Origin: Flavobacteriales bacterium | GTDB taxonomy: Bacteria; Bacteroidota; Bacteroidia; Flavobacteriales_C; GCA-002722245 | Assembly (NCBI GenBank): GCA_023251095.1 | Contig: JAHEZL010000008.1 | Span: 80,360-144,359 of the forward strand | Direction: 5' to 3' | Length of the DNA: 64,000 bases | In this document: in pieces, positions 15,921 to 24,500 of the stretch | How positions within the stretch are numbered: position 1 is the stretch's first letter | How the letters are laid out: each line of letters begins with the position of its first letter | Translations under genes and position numbers: made by a program | The notes under the pieces: generated by a model | Database searches by the model: none | The model's input: only the letters and a program-made list of their open reading frames with translations | Told to the model about the DNA's origin: nothing

Positions 15921-16295
15921 TTATTTTTTCGCTTTCTCTTTTGCCTTATTCAGATTTTCTTTCGCTCTGAATTTCACTATTTTTTTTATGAGCGCAAGAG
16001 GAAGTGGTTTATCCAAAGGGAATTGTACTGTTCCTTTAGAAGTTTTATAAACCGACAATTCTTTTTTGAATTCTGCTATTCCCGTAGGAACAGCATAAAA
16101 TCCAATGTGTTTTTTATAAGCAGCAAAGTAAACCAGCATGCCGTGGTATTTAAAAGCCGGCATTTGATAGCTGATGACTTCTTCGGCCTTAGGAGCTGCA
16201 CTTTGTATGGCGTGACGTAATTTTTCCAGCAATACTCTTACGTTTTCGGGATGCAGAGATATGTAAGTATCAACGTCTTTTATTTTATTTTCCAT
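15921..16295 (-). CDS. DUF1801 (YdhG-like) protein
   Basis: 124 residues, matching the DUF1801 pattern: DVDTYISLHPENVRVLLEKL, then the core EVISYQMPAFKYHGMLVYFAAYKKHIGFY and a Lys-rich helical tail ending VKFRAKENLNKAKEKAKK. The family includes the Bacillus frataxin-like iron chaperone, but no iron ligand can be assigned from sequence alone. It overlaps the DoxX-like gene by 11 nt and is the last gene of the first ArsR operon. Confidence 0.82.
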   Translation of the reverse strand: MENKIKDVDTYISLHPENVRVLLEKLRHAIQSAAPKAEEVISYQMPAFKYHGMLVYFAAYKKHIGFYAVPTGIAEFKKELSVYKTSKGTVQFPLDKPLPLALIKKIVKFRAKENLNKAKEKAKK

Positions 16296-16662
16296 TTTCT
16301 TCTTTTAGTTTAAGATGATGAAAGCGGTAGGATAAAATCAAAAACGAGACAGGCAATAAAATGAAAATCATTTGCGGTTGAAGTCCGGCAGTTGCAATTA
16401 CAGAATATATTGCGCCAATTAAATCGAAAGCCAAACCTGCATACGCCCATTCTTTTATTTTCGGAAAGCCCGGAATTAAAATGGCTACGGCTCCTAAAAT
16501 TTTTGCCACACCAATGAAGGGAACGAAATATTCAGGATAGCCCAGCTGCGTTATAAATTTTATTGCGTCCTCCGCCATCAATACATCGGGAATGGCTGTA
16601 AAAGCCATAAATGCAGCGAATAGTCCGGTGAAGGTCCAATAAAGAATTTTTGTTTTTTTCAT
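16285..16662 (-). CDS. DoxX-like membrane protein
   Basis: 125 residues with four hydrophobic helices and the DoxX-family turn YPEYFVPFIGVAKILGAVAIL. Family members are small inner-membrane proteins often co-transcribed with ArsR/AHSA1 genes; their activity is not established. Third gene of the ArsR operon, about 40 nt behind the AHSA1-VOC gene and overlapping the DUF1801 gene. Confidence 0.82.
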   Translation of the reverse strand: MKKTKILYWTFTGLFAAFMAFTAIPDVLMAEDAIKFITQLGYPEYFVPFIGVAKILGAVAILIPGFPKIKEWAYAGLAFDLIGAIYSVIATAGLQPQMIFILLPVSFLILSYRFHHLKLKEENGK

Positions 16663-16701
16663 GATGTTATTTTTGTTGATACATTGAAATTAAGGTTTTT
16701 T

Positions 16702-17673
16702 TTATTTTGCTTCATTGCAATTGAACATCCAGTTGATGCCGTATTTATCGGTACAGCTTCCATAGTATGCGCCCCAAAACATATCCTTTAATTCCATGGT
16801 CACATTGCCTCCTTTGGAAAGCGCATCGTACAAGCGCTTGGTTTCTTTTCGGGTGTCGGGTTCTAAATTGATGTGCATGTTGTTGCCTGTGTTGAGTGTG
16901 AAGCCCATGCTGGCAGGCGCATCGGTAGCCATTAAAACATGTCCGCCCAAAATTTCCAGTTCAGCATGTAAAATCATTTTTTTGATTTCATCGGATAGGG
17001 GAGGATGATCGGCATTTGCCGGAATATCTTCGAAGCGTTGGAGTCCGCCACCGCCAAATTCACCGCCGAAAACCGATTTATAAAAATTAAATGCTTCTTC
17101 GGTATTGCCCGGAAAATTTAAGTAGGTGCTTACTCTTGCTCCTTTATGTTTTTGTAATTGTTGTTGCAATTTTATTTTTTCGCTGATATAGCGATCCAGC
17201 TGATCGAAAGTTTTTCCGAAGCCTTCGTTCATATTTGAATGGAAAGAGGTGTACGCTTTTATTTCTTCTTCGCTGGCTCCGAATGGATTTCCTTTTAATG
17301 TTAAAGTGGTGATGCCTTTGATTTCCGTGAAAGTCCACTCGTTCAATATCTCCAAGGGAAAAGCACCGTCGAAAGGAGCTTTAATGGCATTTCCTTTTTC
17401 GTCGGCAAAAGCACTGGTGAACACAATTCTTTCCGGGGCTTTAACTTCTTTGTAATTGAAAATGCCATACATGGCATGTCCGTCGGGAGTAATTATTTTG
17501 TAATGAAATTTCCCATTTGCTCTAACGTCGAGATGGATCACTTCCAGTTTTAATCCGGCCGGACCCCACCAGTGTTGTAAATGTTCGGCCTGAGTAAAGG
17601 CTTCAAATACTAATTTTTTTGGAGCATTGATAACTCTTGTTATAACCAGCTCTTCTTTTTTTGCTGCGTTCAT
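16702..17673 (-). CDS. Fusion protein: AHSA1/SRPBCC domain plus PhnB-type VOC domain
   Basis: 323 residues. Residues 1-165 are an AHSA1-type START/SRPBCC domain (ITRVINAPKKLVFEAFTQAEHLQHWWGP and the C-terminal helix FHSNMNEGFGKTFDQLDRYI). After a Gln/Lys-rich linker (about 168-178), residues 180-323 are a glyoxalase-like VOC domain of the PhnB kind (STYLNFPGNTEEAFNFYKSVFGGEFGG ... MFWGAYYGSCTDKYGINWMFNC). The two are usually separate genes side by side. The AHSA1 part would bind a hydrophobic ligand; the VOC part may be a metal enzyme or resistance protein. The start overlaps the ArsR stop by 4 nt. Confidence 0.85.
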   Translation of the reverse strand: MNAAKKEELVITRVINAPKKLVFEAFTQAEHLQHWWGPAGLKLEVIHLDVRANGKFHYKIITPDGHAMYGIFNYKEVKAPERIVFTSAFADEKGNAIKAPFDGAFPLEILNEWTFTEIKGITTLTLKGNPFGASEEEIKAYTSFHSNMNEGFGKTFDQLDRYISEKIKLQQQLQKHKGARVSTYLNFPGNTEEAFNFYKSVFGGEFGGGGLQRFEDIPANADHPPLSDEIKKMILHAELEILGGHVLMATDAPASMGFTLNTGNNMHINLEPDTRKETKRLYDALSKGGNVTMELKDMFWGAYYGSCTDKYGINWMFNCNEAK

Positions 17674-18005
17674 TTTTTCTTCTTTTTATTTTTTTGAATG
17701 GTGTTTAAATAGCTTTCCAGTGAATCCAGTTTACTTTCCCAAAACTGTTTGTATTGTTCTATCCAAAGAGATACTTCATTGAGTTTATCCAGTTTTGCTT
17801 CGCAATATCTTTCTCTTCCCTGTTGTTTTATTTTAATGAGTCCGCATTCCGTTAACACTTTAACATGTTTGGAAATGGCAGGCCTGCTGATATCGAAATT
17901 TTCAGCGACTGCATTCAGCGTTAAGCTTTGCATGGCAATGAGGCCGAGGATTGCTCTTCTCGTGGGATCGGCTATGGCCTGAAATACATCTCTTCTTGTT
18001 TCCAT
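17670..18005 (-). CDS. ArsR-family repressor (cassette 1)
   Basis: 111 residues with the ArsR winged helix: [18 protein letters not shown], recognition region FDISRPAISKHVKVLTECGLI, and the wing KQQGRERYCEA. There is no metal-binding Cys cluster, so it belongs to the SRPBCC-linked, non-metal subgroup. It heads the operon ArsR, AHSA1-VOC, DoxX, DUF1801. Two GTAAC-N6-GTTAC operators cover its own promoter, indicating autorepression. Confidence 0.9.
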   Translation of the reverse strand: METRRDVFQAIADPTRRAILGLIAMQSLTLNAVAENFDISRPAISKHVKVLTECGLIKIKQQGRERYCEAKLDKLNEVSLWIEQYKQFWESKLDSLESYLNTIQKNKKKKK

Positions 18006-18008
18006 AAT

Positions 18009-18054
18009 GTAACTAAGTGGTTACAAATATATGTGTAACAATTCAGTTACGCAA
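18009..18054 (-). promoter_or_regulatory. Autoregulated promoter of ArsR cassette 1
   Basis: On the minus strand TTG (18054-18052), 20 nt, then TATATTTG (18031-18024) is a full Bacteroidota -33/-7 promoter. Two identical-plan operators GTAAC-N6-GTTAC lie at 18009-18024 and 18035-18050, centres 26 bp apart. They cover the start region and the spacer. The first ends 4 nt from the ATG. Confidence 0.75.
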
Positions 18055-18163
18055 TAGTTTTGTAAAAAAAAATATTGAAATGAATTTCATTTATAAAGAA
18101 GAATTCCGAATTATTATTACTTTAGATACGCGTCAGAATAATCAACCATTAAATTTTACAACC

Positions 18164-18265
18164 ATGGCAAAATCACAGGATGCTAAGAAATCAACGAAAA
18201 AAGAACCGTTGAAAACTGCAAAAGAAAAAAAGGCAGCTAAAAAAGAAAAGAAAGCGAAAAGATAG
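18164..18265 (+). CDS. Lys-rich 33-aa small protein
   Basis: MAKSQDAKKSTKKEPLKTAK begins this 33-residue, extremely basic peptide (about half Lys). A longer frame from 18017 exists, but it would cross the ArsR operators and has no family support. Short Lys-rich proteins with this MAKSQDAKK start recur in Bacteroidota, often near RNA helicase or cold-shock genes, as here. Binding to nucleic acid is inferred from charge only. A strong terminator follows. Confidence 0.6.
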   Translation: MAKSQDAKKSTKKEPLKTAKEKKAAKKEKKAKR

Positions 18266-18287
18266 TTCTTGTAAGCTTTCAAAAACT

Positions 18288-18320
18288 AAAAAGCCCGTGA
18301 ATAATGTTCACGGGCTTTTT
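18288..18320 (+). terminator. Terminator of the Lys-rich peptide gene
   Basis: Perfect 14-bp stem AAAAAGCCCGTGAA / TTCACGGGCTTTTT with a 5-nt loop and T tail. Confidence 0.85.
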
Positions 18321-18355
18321 GTTTGTACTTTTAGCAAACAAAATAATTGTAGTAT

Positions 18356-19696
18356 ATGAGCACTTTTCAAAATTTTAATCTTTCCAAACAATTGATGAAT
18401 GCAATTGTTGATTTAAAATTTACGGTGCCTACGCCCATACAAACACAGGCTTATCCGGTAATCCTTTCGGGCAGAGATGTGGTTGGGATTGCGCAAACCG
18501 GAACGGGAAAAACGCTGGCTTACATGCTTCCGATTTTACAGGACTTAAAATTTTCAACGCAAATGAGTCCGCGGGTTTTAATTTTAGTTCCCACTCGTGA
18601 GCTCGTTGTTCAAATGGTAGAAAACATAAAAGCCTTTTCCAGATACAAAAGTTTCAGAGTGAAAGGAGTGTATGGTGGTGCGAATATCAATACGCAAGTA
18701 CAGGATTTGGCAGAGGGTGTGGATATTCTGGTAGCAACACCGGGGCGCTTATTTGATTTGGCCACCAGCAGAGTGGTGAAATTAAAAACTATCAATAAAT
18801 TTGTGATGGATGAAGTGGATGTTTTGCTGGATGAAGGTTTCCGCGTTCAGCTCACCAATATATTAGATATGCTGCCGGAGCGCCGACAAAATATTTTGTT
18901 TTCAGCTACCATGACAGAAGAGGTGAGTACTTTGATTGATGATTTTTTTGTTAACCCTCTCCGCATTGAAATTGCTCCGAGTGGCGAGCCGCTAAAAAAT
19001 ATTTCGCAACAGGCTTATCCCGTAAAAAACTTTTACACTAAAATCAATTTACTTACTCATTTGCTTGCCGAAAAAAAGGAATACCATAAAGTATTGGTTT
19101 TTGTATCGAGCAAAAAAATGGCCAATCTCCTCTTCGAAATTCTGGAACAGGAAATGTCGGGCATTGGTATCATTCACGCCAACAAGGAACAAGCCTACCG
19201 TTTGGAAATCACCAGAAAATTTGATGCGGGCAATATCCGCATTTTAATCGCTACCGATTTAATTGCGCGAGGTATCGATTTAGATAAATTATCGCATGTC
19301 ATTAATTTTGATACCCCTAGTTTCCCCGAAAATTATATCCATCGCATAGGAAGAACAGGAAGAGCCAATCAAACAGGTAAATCTGTTTTATTTTATACCG
19401 AAAAAGAGGAAGAGTATAAAAATGCCATTGAAACGCTGATGAATTATCAAATACCGGAAATAGATTTTCCGGATGCAGTGGAAATCAATTTTAAAGTATT
19501 GCCAGAAGAAGAAACTAAAATTGCTGTTAAACGCAACAGAAAAACAGCACCTCCGGTTACTCCCCAAACTGGCTTTCACGAAAAAAGTGAAAAAAATCAA
19601 AAAGTAAATGAGGGCGGGGCATACAAAAAAAGCGATGCTTATAAACACAAACAAGCATTGGCTAAAAAAAGGGCGAAGCTCAAAAATAAAAAGTGA
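18356..19696 (+). CDS. DEAD-box-family RNA helicase with DEVD motif II
   Basis: 446 residues. Superfamily 2 motifs in order: Q motif (FTVPTPIQTQAYP), I (AQTGTGKT), Ia (PTRELV), Ib (TPGRL), II (DEVD), III (SAT), IV (LVFVSSKK), V (ATDLIARGID), VI (HRIGRTGRA). Motif II has Val in place of the Ala of DEAD; the acidic residues for Mg2+ and hydrolysis are kept, so it should be active. The C-terminal 90 residues are disordered and Lys-rich, typical of an RNA-binding tail. It unwinds RNA in ribosome assembly or decay. Confidence 0.92.
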   Translation: MSTFQNFNLSKQLMNAIVDLKFTVPTPIQTQAYPVILSGRDVVGIAQTGTGKTLAYMLPILQDLKFSTQMSPRVLILVPTRELVVQMVENIKAFSRYKSFRVKGVYGGANINTQVQDLAEGVDILVATPGRLFDLATSRVVKLKTINKFVMDEVDVLLDEGFRVQLTNILDMLPERRQNILFSATMTEEVSTLIDDFFVNPLRIEIAPSGEPLKNISQQAYPVKNFYTKINLLTHLLAEKKEYHKVLVFVSSKKMANLLFEILEQEMSGIGIIHANKEQAYRLEITRKFDAGNIRILIATDLIARGIDLDKLSHVINFDTPSFPENYIHRIGRTGRANQTGKSVLFYTEKEEEYKNAIETLMNYQIPEIDFPDAVEINFKVLPEEETKIAVKRNRKTAPPVTPQTGFHEKSEKNQKVNEGGAYKKSDAYKHKQALAKKRAKLKNKK

Positions 19697-19760
19697 ATAT
19701 TCACAAGCATTTAAATGTGCTTTATGAAATGTCCATGGAGTAGCTGGCTATTTCACTAGA

Positions 19761-20186
19761 TCAATTCTGAGTCTCGGCCGCATATCGTATTGCCTCCTCA
19801 AGCATATCAATATTAATATCATTCAGCGTTTTGAACTTTATGCAATACCCGCTCACGCTCGCCTTACCAAGTGTTTTTCCATACGTTTGGGCTAAGTATG
19901 TTTTATCTTTTATACCAATTATGTATACAGAGATTCCGCTTTTGTTTGCGCTCAAACCAATTTGATAAAACTCCCTGCTTGTTCCATCAGCATATTTTAT
20001 GGTTTGAAGTCCGTAGCCTATGTTAGAATTAGAAACAGTTTTACCTTTCCCGTCTTTGCCATTCAGGAACCATAATTTACATGCCGGCATTACTTGCAGA
20101 ATGATGCGGTGCAAGGCTTGCATGTCGCTGCGTTTTGGTTCAGGTTGACTGGTAATATACTCATCGATTTGTTCTTGGATGTTCAT
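19761..20186 (-). CDS. DUF1801 protein (cassette 2)
   Basis: From MNIQEQIDEYITSQPEPKRSD this is 141 residues. The DUF1801 pattern is seen in the opening helix, ALHRIILQVMPACKLWF and the FYQIGLSANKSGISVYIIGI strands. A 14-codon extension would overlap the AHSA1 gene and is less likely. Last gene of the second ArsR-AHSA1-DUF1801 cassette, about 10 nt behind the AHSA1 gene. It is only distantly similar to the DUF1801 protein of cassette 1. Confidence 0.75.
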   Translation of the reverse strand: MNIQEQIDEYITSQPEPKRSDMQALHRIILQVMPACKLWFLNGKDGKGKTVSNSNIGYGLQTIKYADGTSREFYQIGLSANKSGISVYIIGIKDKTYLAQTYGKTLGKASVSGYCIKFKTLNDINIDMLEEAIRYAAETQN

Positions 20187-20196
20187 TTTTTTGTCT

Positions 20197-20694
20197 TTAT
20201 TTTTTGTGATCCGCAAACATTTCTCCAAGGTAATTCAAGGTCATTGTAAATCCTTCTTTAAAGCCCATCTCGATCATTTTTTCCATACGTTCAAGCGAAT
20301 CATTTTTAATAGTGATCCTCACTTTTGTTATTTCATTTTGTTGACTAAAATTCAAATCCCAATCAGAACCCGGTAATGACGGATTTTCATCTTTGTCAGC
20401 AAAAGCATTCATATATTTGAAATTGGTTTTTGGACTAATGGAAGTATATTCCTGGATCCCCCAATGCTCTTGTCCTTCCGGACCCACCATTGCATAAAAT
20501 CTTCGACCGCCAACTTCAAAATTCATATATTTTGTTTTTGATGCGTAAGGTTTTGGTGCCCACCATTGATCCAAAATTTCGGGCTTGGTAAAAGCATCCC
20601 AAACCAGTGAAAGCTCTGCATCAAATTCTTTTGTTACAAAAACCGATTTTGACGATTTGTCAACGATAAAATCAAATAGCAAATTGTTTTTCAT
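20197..20694 (-). CDS. AHSA1/SRPBCC-domain protein (cassette 2)
   Basis: 165 residues, a single START-like domain: [49 protein letters not shown], and a C-terminal helix [22 protein letters not shown]. It should bind a small hydrophobic ligand in its cavity. Unlike cassette 1 there is no VOC fusion. Its start overlaps the ArsR stop by 4 nt. Confidence 0.88.
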   Translation of the reverse strand: MKNNLLFDFIVDKSSKSVFVTKEFDAELSLVWDAFTKPEILDQWWAPKPYASKTKYMNFEVGGRRFYAMVGPEGQEHWGIQEYTSISPKTNFKYMNAFADKDENPSLPGSDWDLNFSQQNEITKVRITIKNDSLERMEKMIEMGFKEGFTMTLNYLGEMFADHKK

Positions 20695-21011
20695 TTTTCA
20701 TTTTTTTTCATTGTTAGTAATATATCGTCTAACTGGCTGAATCGGTTTTCCCAGATCTTTCGGAATTGATCTAACCATTTATCGATCTCTTTCATTTTTT
20801 TTATTTCAAGAGAGTAGTAAATCTCTCGGCCTTGCTGTTCTTGTTTTATAAGTTCGCACTCCGTTAAGATCTTAATGTGATTTGATACGCCTTGTCTTGA
20901 TATGTCAAAATGCTCAGCAAGTGCATTGGGGGTCATTGCCTGAACTACCAGAAGGCTTAATATGGATCGTCTTGTAGGATCGGCTATGGCTTGGTATATA
21001 TCTCGTTTCAT
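20691..21011 (-). CDS. ArsR-family repressor (cassette 2)
   Basis: 106 residues from [18 protein letters not shown]; an upstream extension to 21053 would run through the operators and is rejected. Winged-helix region [24 protein letters not shown], wing [11 protein letters not shown]. The recognition helix differs from cassette 1 ([11 protein letters not shown] against RPAISKHVKVL), matching a change in operator half-site from GTAAC/GTTAC to GCAA/TTGC. No metal-site cysteines. Confidence 0.9.
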   Translation of the reverse strand: MKRDIYQAIADPTRRSILSLLVVQAMTPNALAEHFDISRQGVSNHIKILTECELIKQEQQGREIYYSLEIKKMKEIDKWLDQFRKIWENRFSQLDDILLTMKKNEK

Positions 21012-21019
21012 TTTATTGT

Positions 21020-21065
21020 GCAAGTAATCATTTGCAAATATATGCGCAAACAATCACTTGCGCAA
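21020..21065 (-). promoter_or_regulatory. Autoregulated promoter of ArsR cassette 2
   Basis: Minus-strand TTG (21065-21063), 20 nt, TATATTTG (21042-21035). Two operators of the form GCAA-N8-TTGC sit at 21020-21035 and 21046-21061, centres 26 bp apart. The layout matches the cassette 1 promoter position for position, with different half-site bases. Confidence 0.72.
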
Positions 21066-21144
21066 TTTTTTATGGAAAATATATGTTAGTACTGGCTAAA
21101 AAAGAAAGAAGAATTGTTACAATATTGTAACCCTTAAAACAAAA

Positions 21145-21173
21145 AAGCCCGTCAACAATTAAGTTAACGGACT
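21145..21173 (-). terminator. Imperfect hairpin after tRNA-Leu
   Basis: AAGCCCGTCAAC / GTTAACGGACTT with two mismatches and a loop of about 5 nt, 8 nt beyond the tRNA 3' end; T-rich sequence follows on the minus strand. Confidence 0.5.
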
Positions 21174-21180
21174 TATTATG

Positions 21181-21263
21181 TACCTCGGGCGGGACTTGAA
21201 CCCGCACAGTATTGCTACTACAGGATTTTAAGTCCTGCGTGTCTACCATTCCACCACCAAGGC
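21181..21263 (-). tRNA. tRNA-Leu (TAA)
   Basis: Acceptor GCCTTGG pairs with CCGAGGT, discriminator A. The anticodon arm CAGGA-CTTAAAA-TCCTG gives anticodon TAA. There is a long variable arm as in class II tRNAs, and a T arm GCGGG-TTCAAGT-CCCGC. CCA is not encoded. Confidence 0.95.
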
Positions 21264-21276
21264 AAACTAAAAAGAA

Positions 21277-21298
21277 AAAACCCTGCTAACAGGGTTTT
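21277..21298 (-). terminator. Terminator between tRNA-Gly and tRNA-Leu
   Basis: Perfect 9-bp stem AAAACCCTG / CAGGGTTTT with a 4-nt loop, followed on the minus strand by a T run. It suggests that the two tRNA genes are, at least partly, separate transcripts. Confidence 0.7.
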
Positions 21299-21308
21299 CT
21301 CTTATTGG

Positions 21309-21381
<73 letters not shown>

Positions 21382-21533
21382 GTTATTTAAAGAACTTTCT
21401 CCAAAGAGAGGGTGCAAATATAAGTGATCTAGCTTAATTTGCAAACACAATCGACTTACTTTCTTGCTTTTCATTTTAACTCACTAAGTTATAACCTCTT
21501 TCGCCGTCCGGCGTATTAAGCCCTGATCGGGTT

Positions 21534-24500
21534 ATGAATCACAAAACAAAATATTTGCTTTTCCTTGTTCTGCTTTGCCATGCAGCCTTTTCCCAGCAAT
21601 ATTACTTTGAAAGAATTTCGGTAGAGGAAGGCTTGTCGCAGGCCTCTATTTATGCGGTATTGGAAGATAGTAGAGGTAATTTGTGGTTTGCTACCGAAAG
21701 TGGGGGGGTAAACATGTACGATGGTGAGGAAATCAAATACTATTTCAAAAATCAGGGGCTTCCCGACGATAATATCCGGGCAATTTTTGAAGACAGTAAA
21801 GGTCGTATATGGTTTGGAACTGCCAATGGCGGAGCTTGTTATTTTGAAAACGGCAAGTTTCATACTCTCAACATGAATAACGGCCTGCCCGATAATTATG
21901 TAAAAGCAATTACCGAGGACAATGAAGGCCGCATCTGGATAGGAACTCTGAACAATGGTATTGCGATCTACGACAAAGGGAAATTCATTTATTACCCCCG
22001 GGATAGAGGCTTGCTGAGTGATGGTATCAGAACTTTAATAAAAGATCACCTCGGACAAATTTGGGTGGGAACCGATCGCGGTTTATCGGTTTTTAAAAAC
22101 AAGCGCTTCCACCATTACACTGAAATTCATGGAATGCCCAATAATAAGGTCATCAGCTTGTTTGAAGACAAGGACCATAACATTTGGGTGGGAACGGAAC
22201 AAGGGGCTTGCTACTTTGACGGAAAAACATTTACTACTATAAGCAATTCAGATGGATTGAGTGATAACCGGATTTCGTGCATTTATCAGGATAAGTCGGG
22301 AAATATTTGGTTTGGAAGCAAGGGCGGTTTAGACAAATGGAATTATGCCGACTTTAAAGCGGGACTGGTGACTTTTGTGAATTTTAATGAAAGCAACGGC
22401 TTATCGAACAATCGAATTTTATGCATTACTCAGGATTGTTCGGGTTCGGTTTGGATAGGAACTAAGTTTGGCGGGGTGAATAAATACATCGGTGAAAAAT
22501 TTGTGAATTACAATGTGGTGAACGGACTCAGCGATCAGGTGATTACTGCTTTGTATACCATGAAAGATTCAACGTTGGTTTTAGGTACTTTTTCCAACGG
22601 AATCACGCTTAAAAAAGGAAAACGCTACGATTATATCAATGAAATGCAGGGCTTATCGGGAGTAGAAATATCTGCGCTCACCGAAGATCGCTCCGGTGCT
22701 TTATGGATAGGAACCGATGGCAATGGCATTTATAATTATTACAAAGGAACCCTGAGTCCTTTTTCACAGGAAATGATTAGTGAAATCAATTGTTTGTTTA
22801 CTGATTCCAGAGGATTAATTTGGGTGGGAGCCAATGAAGGATTGCAATGTATTGCACCGAAAAAATCCGATGGTAAATATTCTTCCGATTTATTTGAACT
22901 CACTTCATTTCCTGCTTTTGATGAAAAAAATATTTACAGCATTTGTGAAGATCATTTAGGAAGAATATGGGCTACCAGCGATACCGGTGTGGTTTTTATT
23001 GCACATCCGGAAGCATACAAAACTGCAAATTTTGAAATGAAGTTTCTCAAAGATCTTCCTGTAGATAAAAATGCAAGTATCATTTCCTGCATTGCCGATA
23101 AAGACAATCAGAAAGTATGGTTTGGTACCAAAGGCGACGGGATATTTTCTTACTACAAAGAAAATTTTTATCTCATACAGGGAAGCAATGATCTGGATAA
23201 TTTAATCATCAATTCCATTTCTGTGGGTAAGCAGCAATTGTGGCTAGGAACCAATAAGGACGTGAGAATGATTTCTTTGAACGACTATTCCATGCAAACC
23301 TATAGTTTTAAAGATGGCTTCAATGGTATTCAATGCAATAAAAATGCGGCCTGCATTGATCCGCAAGGAAATTTATGGATAGGAACCATCAACGGAACCT
23401 GTAAAATTTACATCAACCGTCCTTCTCAGATTCCAACCGGATTTACGCCTCCGCTGCAACTCACGCAAATAAAATTCAATTATGCCGCCTTCGACTGGAA
23501 ACCTTATTGCGATTCGTTAACAGGGTTTTATGATATTCCCAATAAATTGGATTTGCCTTATGATATCAATAATCTCAGTTTTGATTTTAAAGCCAAAGGA
23601 TTGATTAATCCTTCGGATGTGGAGTACCGCTATTATTTAAAAGGACACGATGATTCCTTGTCGCCGCCCGATCATAAAAATGAAATTACTTATTCCAATC
23701 TTGCGCCGGGAGAATATGATTTCATAGTTTATTCCCGACTCAAAAATGGAAAATGGAGCGATAAACCCATTCAGTTTCATGTAACGATCAATCCCCCTTT
23801 CTGGGCTACCACAGCTTTTCGTACTTCAGCTGTTGTGTTGCTTTTTTTATCGCTCTTTGGCGGTTTCAGATGGAGAACGCGCCGACTCATTCATGAAAAG
23901 AAAAAGCTGGAAGAAATAGTAAAGGCCCGAACCCTTGATCTGGAAGAAGAAAAACATAAATCGGAAGCACTTCTGCTCAATATTTTACCTGAAGAAATTG
24001 CCGATGAATTAAAACTGCACGGTGTGGCAAGTACAAAATTATATCCGGCTGCAACCATTATGTTTACTGATTTTAAAGGATTTACCAGCTTGTCGGGAAA
24101 ATTAACACCCAACGAATTGGTGAGTGAACTGAGTACTATTTTTACTCAGTTTGATGAGATTACGGACAGGCACAATATGGAAAAAATTAAAACCATCGGA
24201 GACGCTTATATGTGTGCCGGCGGTATTCCGGTGGAAAACAGTACGCATCCGGTAGATGCGATTCTGGCTGCTTTTGATTTCATTTTATACATTGAGCAGT
24301 TCAATAAAGAAATGGGACAGGGAAATATTTGGGAAATACGTGCGGGCTTACATACGGGCCCCATCATTGCGGGCGTGGTAGGAAAGAAAAAATTCGCGTA
24401 TGACATTTGGGGCGACAGCGTAAACATCGCCAGCAGAATGGAATCCAACAGTGAAGAAGGAAAAGTAAATATCTCTGAATCTACCTATGAATTGATTAAA

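Noticed and set aside
18017..18163. Upstream extension of the Lys-rich peptide frame
   Set aside because: It would read through the ArsR operators and promoter region, and only the last 33 residues look like the known small protein type.
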